11,429 bases of DNA from Oehlia diaphana (GCA_003833135.1 QZLH01000341.1:24407-35835), one strand, 5' to 3'. Shown: positions 1 to 8,090, counted from the first letter of the stretch. The notes: generated by a model not told the origin, from the letters alone. Made by a program: numbers and translations.

Positions 1-102
1 AAATATTCATATATGATAGAGCCAATCTTAAAGTTTTTTCAGTAAAAATTTCAAATGATTTGGCTAAAAATTGATGGATTTATACATGTAAGGACGCCTT
101 AG

Positions 103-1141
103 GATTGCAAAATTACTCACTCATTCTTATCTGAATCACGAATTAAAACACATTGGAATTATAATAAGCTACAATGTGATGTTTTAAAATTTTATGGTAT
201 GACAAAAGATCTGGAAACCAAGGAATTAATGATGATTATAGAATTTTCAGAAAAGGGAAATTTAAGAAGCTTTCTTTCAAATGATTTTATCAATATTACA
301 TGGGAAGATAAAATTTATTTTTTATCTAAATTATCATATGATCTTCAAAGTTTACACAAATTAGGATATTGTCATAAGGATTTTCATAGTGGAAATATAT
401 TACAAATTTATGATGATAAAGTAGAATCTTATGTTACTTACATTTCAGATTTTGGATTATCTGGACCATCAAATAAGCAAAAAACGGATGGTAAAATATG
501 TGGCGTACTACCATATATTGCACCAGAAGTATTAAATGGAGAACCGTATACATTATCTTCTGATATTTATAGTTTTGGTGTAATTATAACAGAGTTATCA
601 TCTGGAAAACCTCCTTTTTATAAAAGAAAACATGATATTAACTTAGCCTTAGAAATATGTAATGGACTCAGACCAGAATTTGGAAAAGGAACCCCTGAAA
701 TTTATAAGAAATTAGCTTATAAATGTATGAGCGCTAATCCTGATCAAAGACCAACAGCAGATGAATTATATGAGGTATTATATTTTTGGTATAATTACGA
801 TCAAGAAAAAAAATTTGGTTATGAAGGAAAAGAAATTAGAGACATGTTTGAAAAAGCTGATAAGGAGATACCAAATATTTCAACTTTGTATGAAAAGGAT
901 CCTGATGCTATTTACACTGGTAGAGTTTTTACATTCGGTTATTTATCAAAACCCATTAATTCATCTGTCATTACTTCTTACCTAAGTAATGAAAGTGATA
1001 ATAAAGGTAACGTATCAATTAATAATTTCAAATTTTTATTTTTGAATATTTTTATTATAATTATTAAATATTATTATTTATTTAAAAGGTTGCCAACATT
1101 CACAACTTATTGAATTAGAAGTTCCTAGTTCATTACAATAA
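103..1141 (+). CDS. Tyrosine-kinase-like protein kinase, 5' incomplete, one intron
   Basis: Coding exons are about 103-1006 and 1089-1141. Numbered from the ATG at 199, the product shows the catalytic loop HKDFHSGN (D61, N66), DFG (D84), APE (108-110), SSDIYSFG (D122) and PDQRP (R184), so the C-lobe is complete. The glycine-rich loop and ATP-binding lysine are not seen. The frame is open upstream of 199 to a TAG at 100-102, and reads kinase-like (FLSESRIKTHWN...DVLKFYG), so the ATG at 199 is probably internal; TTAG at 99-102 could be a splice acceptor. A GT-AG intron at 1007-1088 removes an AT-rich hydrophobic stretch and joins DNK to GCQHSQLIELEVPSSLQ, then TAA. HKD replaces the usual HRD, as in some active kinases. 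By family it would phosphorylate Ser/Thr or Tyr in cytosolic signalling; substrates are unknown. The fold is certain; the 5' end is not. Confidence 0.88.
1007..1088 (+). other. Intron in the kinase gene
   Basis: The donor is AAAG|GTAACG and the acceptor TTTAAAAG|GTTGCC, 82 nt, almost pure A/T. Read through, it encodes a run of I, F, Y and K followed by an unrelated ending. Spliced, the frame continues into the polar tail QHSQLIELEVPSSLQ and stops at 1139-1141, a much more plausible C-terminus for a soluble kinase. The phase is 1 (codon GGT is split G|GT). Confidence 0.75.
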
Positions 1142-1589
1142 ATGTAATTTAATTTATCATGTATTTACAATATCCGTTCCTAATTAGTAAATATCTTGTT
1201 CATAAATTAATGCTATTTAATTTATTGTAGTCGTATGTATGTGCGATCTGATAACAAAGAATTGAGTAATGTTTAAAATCACACTTTTCTTTGTTTCTTT
1301 TTTATTTGTTCGTGTAACTTTGAGTTTAGAAATATTGACATTATTTTTTCTGTGTCTAAATAGGTCTATAAAAGCCACGTTATAAATATGGATGTGTTAC
1401 ATTGTGATAACTAATATCTAAGTGATCTAATCTTATAAAATACGTGTTTCTTTATTTTAATTATGGCTTATTAATAATTTAATATAAGACGATTGATTTA
1501 ATGCTACAAAAAATTGACATTATACGTAAAAAATTATTTAATGTTTTATAAACATGTTACATGAAAAAAATCAGACCCGTTCGTAACTC
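1142..1589. other. AT-rich intergenic stretch, no gene seen
   Basis: No open frame or RNA gene is recognisable. It includes the kinase 3' untranslated region (AATAAA-like bases overlap the stop at 1137-1142). A TATAAAA at 1366-1372 in a slightly less A/T-rich context could be a promoter element, but no gene follows it. Weak similarity to the inverted repeat copy that starts near 1590 may extend leftward. Confidence 0.4.
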
Positions 1590-1970
1590 TATAAAATATT
1601 TTTCAGAAAATGATCACGCACTCATAACCCTAAAAAATCATAACTGATAATCCTCGATCCTGACACTCATTATCCCAACACTTATTTTTTAGACATAATA
1701 ATTTTTTTATACCTTATAATGATCTATATTTCTATTAATATGTAAATAATGTATTTATTTCGCAAGAATTAATGTCTTTATTGTAAAAATTAATATTTTT
1801 TATTACATGTAATTTTTGCGACGTATTAATAAAAAATTTTATTAATTTAATAATAAAATTATTAATTCTCACAAACATTTTAAAATTATTATATATAATA
1901 AAAATAATTTTATTATAAAATTATTACATTTATAAAATAATTAAAAAAAAAACTAACAATTTTTGGGAAT
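1590..1970 (-). repeat. Inverted copy of the secreted-gene 3' flank
   Basis: The reverse complement of this stretch matches DNA 3' of the two right-hand secreted-protein copies. Shared landmarks include AATAAAGACATTAATTCTTG (here about 1765-1784 reversed, and 10800-10819), TAATTTTAAAATG followed by GAATTAAT, TTATTAATACGTC, TAGAAATAT followed by ATCATTA, and GTGTCAGGAT followed by CGAG and a TAGG.TTATGAG motif. Order and spacing are conserved over about 350 bp, with small indels. The copy lacks the MITE present at 10636-10788. No part of the coding region is seen with it, so it is either a dispersed repeat or a fragment of a fourth, inverted locus. Confidence 0.7.
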
Positions 1971-1979
1971 GTAAATGTA

Positions 1980-2212
1980 TTAGTATAAAAATACTTAATA
2001 ATATCAGATATTAACATTTTTTGCTAAATATAAAAAATATGTCAAAATATTAAATATTAAAGAATAATTAATTTCTCATTAAAGAGAAAACTTAATTTTT
2101 TTTTGTTAAAATTTTAAAAGAGCATGTCATATTGAATTTGATAATAATATTATCCGTTATCTGAGAAATCTGATCCGCTGTTTATCTGATCTGTTAATGT
2201 ATTTTACGTATT
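1980..2212. other. AT-rich spacer, nothing recognised
   Basis: No open frame of useful length. The short word ATCTGA recurs between 2155 and 2192, but without a regular period. Confidence 0.35.
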
Positions 2213-2299
2213 AGTTATTTACTGATCTAGTAGTATATAAATAGGACATCATCTTTCGGATGATAACCCACTTATATACTACTAGATTAGTAAATAACT
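2213..2299. repeat. Long hairpin, 28-bp arms with one mismatch
   Basis: Arms 2213-2240 and 2272-2299 are reverse complements at 27 of 28 positions (AGTTATTTACTGATCTAG and so on). The 31-bp loop holds a second stem, ATCATC / GATGAT (2248-2253 and 2259-2264). This could be a small MITE, the footprint of one, or a transcribed foldback RNA. No clear target duplication is visible at its edges. Confidence 0.75.
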
Positions 2300-2317
2300 T
2301 TTTTATCATCCTAGATA

Positions 2318-2376
2318 TACTAATTGGTCCGCCAGTTTATACTAACTGGCGGAAAAATCCTAAATACCAATTAGTA
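2318..2376. repeat. Nested palindrome: outer 11-bp and inner 9-bp perfect stems
   Basis: The outer arms TACTAATTGGT (2318-2328) and ACCAATTAGTA (2366-2376) are perfect complements. Directly inside, CCGCCAGTT (2329-2337) pairs with AACTGGCGG (2344-2352) around a 6-base loop. The inner stem is GC-rich in an AT-rich setting. It sits 18 bp after the preceding hairpin. It looks like a miniature inverted-repeat element or a structured site; no function can be read from it. Confidence 0.7.
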
Positions 2377-2620
2377 GCCAGGTGATAAATTATATTATTC
2401 ATTATGTGAAATTGAAATAATATTTTTTTTTTAATTGTCACATGTGCATGGAATTTTATCAGTGATGTTGTCTAGAAATACCAGTAGACCGCTTATATAA
2501 AGGGAAGGCTAATATAAAACCATAAATCAGGTCAGATTTATCACGTAAATAAATATGATGAAAAGTGATTAATTTAAAGAAACAATTATCTTAGAAAATT
2601 GCTTGCTGTAAAAAACATAT
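2377..2620. other. Spacer before the first secreted-gene remnant
   Basis: No gene is seen. A TATATAAAG motif at 2494-2502, in a short less A/T-rich stretch, resembles a TATA box on the plus strand. Nothing intact follows it, and the matching position upstream of the intact paralogue does not share it. Confidence 0.3.
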
Positions 2621-2962
2621 GCTCCACTGAAGATACTAAAACATGCGGACCGATCAATAATAGTAATCAGGATTGCTATTAATTTTTATACACTGATGAT
2701 GAATAAACAAGAATGTTTTTATACAAAATTTTAATTCAGACATTACACTAGCCCTGTTCAAATTCATTTTTTGGTTAGTTGTGGTTTAATTTGATTGGCC
2801 GGATCTGCTTGCATTTGTTTGCAGATCAATCTTTAGACCAATATTTTTTTAGGTTTTTTGGATCGAACTTTTTCTACCAATAAGATTGCTTTATTTCTGA
2901 CTTATCAAATAATGCAATCGAACGATTTTGGATAGGGCTATTCTAATGCTTACAAATGTTCA
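2621..2962 (+). pseudogene. Remnant of the small secreted-protein gene, copy 1
   Basis: Bases 2621 to about 2690 closely match the end of exon 2 of the intact gene at 6886-7330: GCTCCACT.AAGATACTAAAAC, then CGGACCGATCAATAAT, then AATCAGGATTGCT. The frame reads GSTEDTKTCGPINNSNQDCY and stops at TAA, where the intact protein continues CCWHFHG. One extra AGT codon is present. No signal peptide exon and no first half of exon 2 can be found upstream, so the copy is 5' truncated near 2620. Its 3' flank (GAATGTTT...ATTTTAATTCAGA, 2711-2739) also matches, and is then cut by a MITE and a Harbinger element before resuming at 5827. Confidence 0.75.
2751..2938. mobile_element. 188-bp MITE with TA target duplication
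   Basis: The terminal inverted repeats are GCCCTGTTCAAATTC at the left and GCCCTATCCAAAATC on the reverse strand at the right. TA flanks both ends (2749-2750 and 2939-2940). The flanks CAGACATTACAC and TTCTAATGCT are contiguous in the intact paralogue (7440-7460, CAGATACTACATTCTAATGC), which supports insertion here. Inside, GATCTGC and GCAGATC form a 7-bp stem. It has no coding capacity. The TA duplication suggests Tc1/mariner-type mobilisation, though the TIR also resembles that of the Harbinger element next door. Confidence 0.75.
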
Positions 2963-3144
2963 GGCCTGTTAAATTCTGATTGATCAGATTTTGATTGGGG
3001 TTTGGGTTGATGATTATTGGATAATGAAATTGTGCAACTTGATCAGTGACCCGATTTTACCAACCTTCAAAAAAGTAGAATTTTTTGATCGTGTTTTTTA
3101 ACAAGTAAAAGACGCTTTCTTAAGAAACTAAAAAAAAAAAAATT

Positions 3145-4231
3145 ATGAAAAAGTACAGGTTAACGGAAATACTTCTTCTAAACATACCAAAACAAACTTT
3201 CATGAACCTTCAAAAAGAAAATAGCAACATGTTTGATGACAGCTTCACACGTAATTTTGTCCAGACCAGTTCTCACAGTACAGCAGCAAGTTCAGTAACA
3301 AGCCCTTCCTTGCTAACAGCCTATTCTTTCTCAACAACACACTTTTACTCAACAATATACTATTTCTCAGCCGCAGTATGATCCTCAACTATATAGTCTA
3401 CCTTTTACTTTACCTCAACAGCAAAATCAAAATTTCAGTCAACTTGAAATAGAACAAATAGAACAAGTAAATACAGTATATAATCAATCGTGGATTTTAA
3501 ATTATCATTTCAGTTATGTTCTAAAAATTATTTATTTTAGATTAGAATAGATGAAGGTAAAGAGGAAGGTGACTGTGATCAAGATCCTTCTGACGAAAAG
3601 TCTGAAAATAGTGGGGACGTGATGAAATTAAAGTTTTACTTGACTACATTCAAAAATATTATTCAACTTGGTCTAAAGGGAATAAATCCAACTTTTATAA
3701 TGAAATGACAGAGAGTGTTTTGCCTAACAAAGAAGCGAATGCAATTAAAAGTAAATATTTAACTTTTTCATAATTTATTGTTAAATTATTGACATTTTTA
3801 ATTATTTATTTAGGTAAACTTGTCAGATTAATAAAGTATGAATCAATTAAGAAACATAATGATCAGACTGGTAAAGACAGAAAAAACTGGTATTGGTATA
3901 ATAAAATGGATATGATCTTTGGAGTATATGAATACATAACTCCTTCTTTTCTGGCAAATAGAGAAACAGGTATGTTTGAAGAAGAGGCAGTTGGAACCAA
4001 AAAGGAGGATAAAAAACAGAAATAAAACCCTAAAAATAATGTTGAAGTCATGGCTACAGCAATAGCTGAAATGAGTCAGATATGAGAAAGAATTTGGGAA
4101 AAAAAATGGAATTAGAAAAGGAATGAATAGAAGTTGAAAAGGAGAGGTGGGAATATGAATGAGAAAGACCAAGGATGGAATTTGAATTAAGAATGAAAAA
4201 ATTAGATTTGAAATTACAAAAAAGAGATTAA
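3145..4231 (+). pseudogene. Myb/SANT-like DNA-binding protein of the Harbinger element, broken
   Basis: Exon 1 has an ATG at 3145 and, after frame changes, a Q-rich stretch (SQQHTFTQQYTISQPQYDP...) to about 3466. A probable intron at 3467-3540 follows. Exon 2 (3541-3750) holds the start of the Myb/trihelix-like domain, W-G-RDEIKVLLDYIQKYY...WSKGN, at 3609-3750. A GT-AG intron at 3751-3813 restores AIKSKLVRLIKYESIKKHN...NWYWYNKMD in exon 3, which ends with stop TAA at 4022-4024. Beyond that a charged coiled-coil-like tail (MATAIAEMSQ...; ELEKE...; LRMKKLDLKLQKRD) continues to 4231 through a frameshift at an A8 run and three TGA codons. In Harbinger elements such a protein binds the transposon ends and assists the nuclease. 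Several frameshifts and stops make this copy non-functional. Confidence 0.82.
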
Positions 4232-4437
4232 TATTATATTTATTAATTTTGTATTATTATAATTTTTTTTTTTTGATTTGAATTTAATAAAACACTGAAT
4301 ATTATTGAAATAACTGGGTTATTATCTGATTTCTTTTTAATTCTCCTGCTCTTCTTTAAGAATTTTCACTTCAATTGTAAATATTATTATTTTCTTCATT
4401 ATCATTATCACTATTCCATCATCATTATTATTTTCAT

Positions 4438-5500
4438 CTAGTTCATCCCAACTTCATTATTTGTTTCTAAAAAATTATATACAATTATGCGACACTCAGT
4501 AAAATGAATGGTGGTTGATATTTTCCTAACATTTAATTCTTTTAAACTACTAAATCTATTTTTAAATCTACCAAATGCATATTCTACTACTATGCAATGT
4601 AAAGAATGAGTAATATTAAATTGTGTTTCTAAATTATTTTCAGGATTATTAAAGGGTTTAATGAGAAAGGTGGATAGTGGATATGCAGAACCTCCTAATC
4701 CCATCCTTTTATAAGTGTAGAAACATTTTGATAAAAAAAAGTATTTTGATACACTTTGGCATCATGAACAGAACCTGGCCAACCTATTTTGTAGTCAATA
4801 AAAATGCCACGATGATCAACTACCTTGACATTGAATTAAATAATTTTTTTTATGATTCCTATATATTTCAGGTTGTTTAAATGGAGCAGTTCCCAATAAT
4901 ATATTAGTACCATCTATGGCACCAATAACATTATTAAATCCTCCAATATTATTAAATCAACCAATATTATTAAATCTTCCAATATTATTAAATCCTAAAT
5001 AAACCATCCTTCTTAATTCACCTGTTGGCCATTTAACTTATTCACTTTTTAATGAAAAGATAGCAATCATAACTCTTTTGCAATATAAATAAACAGTACC
5101 TTCTGAAATACCAAATCTTGAACATATACCAGAAATTTCATCTTTTGAACCCACTCTTTGTAAAAAAATAGCTAATTGTAATTCAACTGGAGCTTGTTAG
5201 TTGTTACTAGTTGGCTGAAAAATTGGGAGTGGTTGAATTTTTATTAAAAAATTTTGAAAGCTTTGTGAATCCATCCTCATTATTTTTTTAAATCTCACAT
5301 CATCATATTTAAATGCCACCATGCCTAAGATTTAGCAACATTATAAATATGAGTTCTAAATAATGAGAATCTAGTAAAGAACTTAAACCAAGAAAAACTA
5401 TTTCTTCATCCTCTTCAGCTTCTAATTGCTCTTCAGAATTGTTTGCTTCATCATCTGAATCCTTAATAACTTGACTTGTTTTAATAAAATGAGCCAGTAA
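4438..5500 (-). pseudogene. HARBI1-type DDE transposase, broken
   Basis: Reading from 5500 down to 4438: an acidic N-terminal region (DSDDEANNSEEQLEAEEDEE); a helix-turn-helix-like stretch at about 5065-5195 (LAIFLQRVGSKDEISGICSRF, FGISEGTVYLYCKR); then the catalytic blocks GAIDGT (D codon 4912-4914), [11 protein letters not shown] (D codon 4761-4763) and VVEYAFGRFKNRF (E codon 4582-4584). The C-terminal open stretch includes YPLSTFLIKPFNNP, a hallmark of PIF/Harbinger nucleases. All three acidic residues survive, but the gene has a frameshift near 5325, stops near 5197, 5038 and 4959, and another frameshift near 4830. It would have cut and joined transposon ends in the nucleus. It faces the Myb/SANT gene tail to tail. 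Confidence 0.88.
4927..4998 (-). repeat. Four 18-bp tandem repeats inside the transposase pseudogene
   Basis: Units of AATATTATTAAATC plus four variable bases run at 4927-4944, 4945-4962, 4963-4980 and 4981-4998. On the minus strand each encodes a (G/R)FNNIG-like hexapeptide, just before the first catalytic Asp. The third unit in the reading direction's neighbourhood carries a TGA where its sisters have AGA or GGA. An intact transposase would be expected to have one such unit, so this is a local expansion. Confidence 0.8.
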
Positions 5501-5826
5501 TAAATATCAATATTTTGCTGATATGTCATTTACAGGAATAAAATATTTCTTTTAGCATTATAAAGTAAGAAAAAAATTTATTATGTTTTTTTTCTAGGGG
5601 AAAAATTTTATATAATGATCCGATCAAAATCAAGATCAACGTGCTCAATTCTGATTTTGATCACATGCTTGGATTGGTCAAGGGATTTTGCGATCAAAAA
5701 TCCATGAATCTATCCAATCTTCTATTTATTTATAATAAATTCGTTTTTCAAATTCGGATTCACATAGTTACACCAAATAACATTAAATGTGAAAAAATAC
5801 AACGATCAATCAGAATTGAACAGGCC

Positions 5827-5990
5827 CATTGAAACTCCTTTTAAATAGTATGATGGATTGATAGGCCTATTTGATATTTAGAGTATTTGATGAAATTTAT
5901 TTTTTTATAGGAACTATTTGGTAATTATTTATTTAAGTGGATTTAGTATTTATTAATAAGATCATATTAATATTATGAAAATAGTTACTT
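5827..5990 (+). repeat. Continuation of the copy 1 secreted-gene 3' flank
   Basis: Past the right Harbinger end, CTTTTAAATAG...TGATGGATTGAT, then TATTTGAT and TTTTTATAGGAAC.ATTTG.TA, then ATTTAAG.GGAT, follow the same order as 7468-7630 behind the intact gene (CTTTTGAATAAGATTGATGGAATGG; TTTTTTATAGAAACATTTGATA; TTTAAGAGGATCC). The similarity fades after about 5990. This shows that the flank of copy 1 was one piece before the transposon entered. Confidence 0.65.
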
Positions 5991-6754
5991 TATATATTTT
6001 TAACTCTTATTAGTTTATTGCAGTATCGAACGTTCATCTTTTGTTTTTGCCAAAGCTTATAGACCAATTCCTAAAACATTATTCCTAAAAACTAATTCCT
6101 GACACTTTCTAGAGATTCTACCAAATAACAGCTTTTTTATGTTATGTGTGACTGACTCTTTATGTATTTCTGCAAATTTATATATTAAAATTTGTTTATA
6201 TTAAAATATTTTATAATTAAAAATGAAATCAATAATATTTAATGAATAAAATCTATCTAGTAATTTTATATAATTATCAATAAGACAATTACACCACATC
6301 ATCTTTTTATTAAAGTAATTTTTTAAATATTTTACTTTAAATGGGAAACTTTATTGATAGCGATGATCACTATATCTTGATTTCCAATATTTGATTCTGC
6401 ATGTTGGTAAATGATAAAATAAATATTCCAGATTTTATTTTTATTAGTATTATTGAAATAATTGGTTTGATTAAAATAATCTTTTAAAAACATAGTGAAT
6501 AAGATTAAAAAAAATCCTATAATGAAAAGAAAATCCATTAATTCACTAAGAAATATTATACTATTTAACATTTTATTAGGTATTACTATCTGTAACCTGT
6601 TGCGCTGCAACAGGATACTAAATGATGAAACTTCTGGCATATATTTAAGAAATTAACGAAGATATAAATTTTGAATAAATGATTAAACGAAAAAACTTTC
6701 CTTTTTGTTTGTTTAAAATTTTCATTAGTAATACGGTAACATTTGAAGATACTA
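5991..6754. other. AT-rich stretch, no supported gene
   Basis: I see no recognisable protein. A minus-strand open frame at 6332-6640 contains a hydrophobic run (MDFLFIIGFFLILFTMFL), but its composition is what A/T-rich DNA gives by chance. One perfect small palindrome, CCTGTTGC-GCT-GCAACAGG, lies at 6596-6614. The word ATTCCTAAAA recurs at about 6067-6100. Confidence 0.35.
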
Positions 6755-8090
6755 AGCTGCAAAATTTTTAATAAATATACCAAGTAAAATGATGAGTAAA
6801 ATTCAGAATAATTAGAAGCATAGCCATTTATTAGCAAGAAGTAAGAAATTTTTATCAGACCCACAAACTATATTATATATTTACCATGAAGTCTCATCCC
6901 CTTCTCGCTTTAGTAATTCCAATCATCCTTAATCTAATAGTTTTTATGTCACTCACTGAAGGTAAATTTTTGAATAATTATAGCAGTAATTTTTTAAGTA
7001 TAATAGCGTATTAATTAGATGTAATATCTTCATTATCTTGTATATACAGGCCATACAGTATGGGTTCATAACAAATTGGTTGTAGGAACATGGGCTTCAG
7101 TTACTGCCGTCGATGATTTAGAACATCAAAATCGAATTGATCAGAAATGGTCAGAAGCTCATCAAGGCTTCCATTTGGCTATACCTGACAACTATACAAC
7201 GTTTTACCTTCATCTAGAAGTTATAGGCTCCACTCAAGATACTAAAACGCGCGGACCGATCAATAATAATCAGGATTGCTGTTGGCACTTTCATGGTTCC
7301 CTTAATGATTGGAGCGTATACACTTGTTAATAATAACGAGAAATAGATTTATTAGAGGGAGCTGGAAGCCTATTGATCATAGTAGCATCGCAAGACAATT
7401 TCTACATAAATGAATGTTTCCTATACGCAATTTTATTTCAGATACTACATTCTAATGCTCACAAATGCACACCACTTTTGAATAAGATTGATGGAATGGT
7501 TTATATTCTTTTTTTTAACTAATATATTGTATTTGATAATTTTATTTTTTATAGAAACATTTGATATTATTTTTATTTTAAGAGGATCCATTTTTAATAT
7601 CTTTTGAAAGTCATTTAATATATTTTATAATCATGTTGCATAATCATTGTTTTTTGGAAACTACTCAAAAATCTCGATGAGAATCTTTATAATACTATTA
7701 AAATTAATAAAATTTTTATGTAATAGAAAAATATTAATTTTTATAATAAAGACATTATTAATAGAAATATTAATCATTACAATTTACAAATTATTACGTC
7801 TAAAAAAAATTAAAAAAAAAGATAATAAATGTCGAGATAATAAAGGATTTTGAACTTTCGAGATTATGATTTGTTAGGACTTGGGATTGTGAGCGTCGGA
7901 CTTGTGATTTCGATCATCGTCTACCATATATTTCATAGGGGCTCATTGACATATGCAATACTTTTTAGACATTGTAATAAAATGATTTTTTTTTAAAAAA
8001 AACTATAAATATGTTATTATAACTTTCTCATAAAAATAAAAAAAATTCTTTTATTAATTTGTCCTTATTTAGTAATTATTATTATGTACT
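6755..8090 (+). repeat. Segmental duplicon A, carrying the intact secreted-protein gene
   Basis: From GCAAAATTTTTAATAAATA at about 6759 through GTCCTTATTTAGTAATTATT at about 8060-8080, this block matches 8390-11190 in order: upstream region, exon 1, intron, exon 2, and a long 3' flank. Flank landmarks are TTTAAGAGGATCCATTT, AACTACTCAAAAATCTCGAT, TTGAACTTTCGAGATTAT, ATTGTGAGCGTCGG and TACTTTTTAGACA. The 3' flank between 7331 and 8090 has no supported gene; an open frame at 7647-7853 encodes only I/K/L-rich A/T translation. Confidence 0.8.
6886..7330 (+). CDS. Small secreted protein, two exons, intact
   Basis: Exon 1 is 6886-6961 and exon 2 7050-7330, joined across an 88-nt GT-AG intron (G|GTAAAT ... 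TATACAG|GC) that splits a glycine codon. The product is 118 aa. Residues 1-25 form a signal-peptide-like segment: MKSH, then a hydrophobic core LLALVIPIILNLIVFMSL, then TE. The mature part of about 93 aa begins GHTVWVHNKLVVGTW and is rich in Trp, His and alternating hydrophobic residues, suggesting beta strands. It ends with a Cys/His cluster, DCCWHFHG...WSVYTC (C102, C103, C118 as the last residue). I recognise no family. The ATG is chosen because the hydrophobic exon follows directly and the same splice sites are kept in the paralogue at 8524-9353, evidence that the exon structure is real. Secretion is inferred; a role in host interaction is possible but unproven. Confidence 0.7.

Larger units (their letters stand above)
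2963..5826. mobile_element. PIF/Harbinger DNA transposon, decayed
   Basis: The ends are inverted repeats matching at 22 of 23 positions, beginning GGCCTGTT[A/C]AATTCTGAT. The element is 2,864 bp and holds the two genes typical of the superfamily: a Myb/SANT-like protein on plus and a DDE nuclease on minus, convergent around 4232-4437. Subterminal DNA is rich in TGATC/GATCA words, including an 11-bp palindrome pair at 5622-5632 and 5652-5662. It interrupts the 3' flank of secreted-gene copy 1: left TTCTAATGCTTACAAATG and right CTTTTAAATAG...TGATGGA correspond to 7447-7496 in the intact locus. The usual 3-bp target duplication is not clear (TCA at left, CAT at right). Confidence 0.88.

Noticed and set aside
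761..985. Plus-strand open frame inside the kinase
   Set aside because: It is a different frame of the kinase exon, with no recognisable content.
1007..1113. Hydrophobic C-terminal tail of the kinase (FLFLNIFIIIIKYYYLF) as a membrane anchor
   Set aside because: It lies in a GT-AG intron; splicing restores a polar tail in frame.
2213..2299. Hairpin called outright as a microRNA precursor
   Set aside because: Near-perfect arms fit a MITE equally well, and no small-RNA evidence can be seen from sequence.
2494..2502. TATATAAAG as the promoter of secreted-gene copy 1
   Set aside because: Copy 1 lacks its first exon and the motif is not shared with the upstream regions of the other copies.
3843..4172. 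Minus-strand hydrophobic open frames opposite the Myb/SANT gene
   Set aside because: They are antisense to the recognisable Myb/SANT exon and A/G-rich tail, whose complement gives F/S/L-rich translation by composition.
4677..4880. Plus-strand open frame inside the transposase
   Set aside because: It is antisense to the catalytic core of the transposase, which has clear motifs on minus.
4927..4998. Regular 18-bp repeats as a CRISPR-like array
   Set aside because: There are no spacers, the units are contiguous and coding in frame, and the DNA is eukaryotic.
5641..5832. Plus-strand open frame across the right Harbinger end
   Set aside because: It consists of transposon subterminal repeats and crosses the element boundary.
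6332..6640. Minus-strand frame with a possible membrane segment
   Set aside because: No start context, homologue or neighbouring exon is visible; its I/F/N/K composition is expected from A/T-rich DNA.
6586..6864. Minus-strand frame upstream of the secreted-protein gene
   Set aside because: It overlaps the duplicated upstream region; the matching stretch in duplicon B does not keep the frame.
7647..7853. Plus-strand I/K/L-rich open frame in the 3' flank
   Set aside because: The matching stretch of duplicon B does not keep it, and it shows only low-complexity A/T translation.
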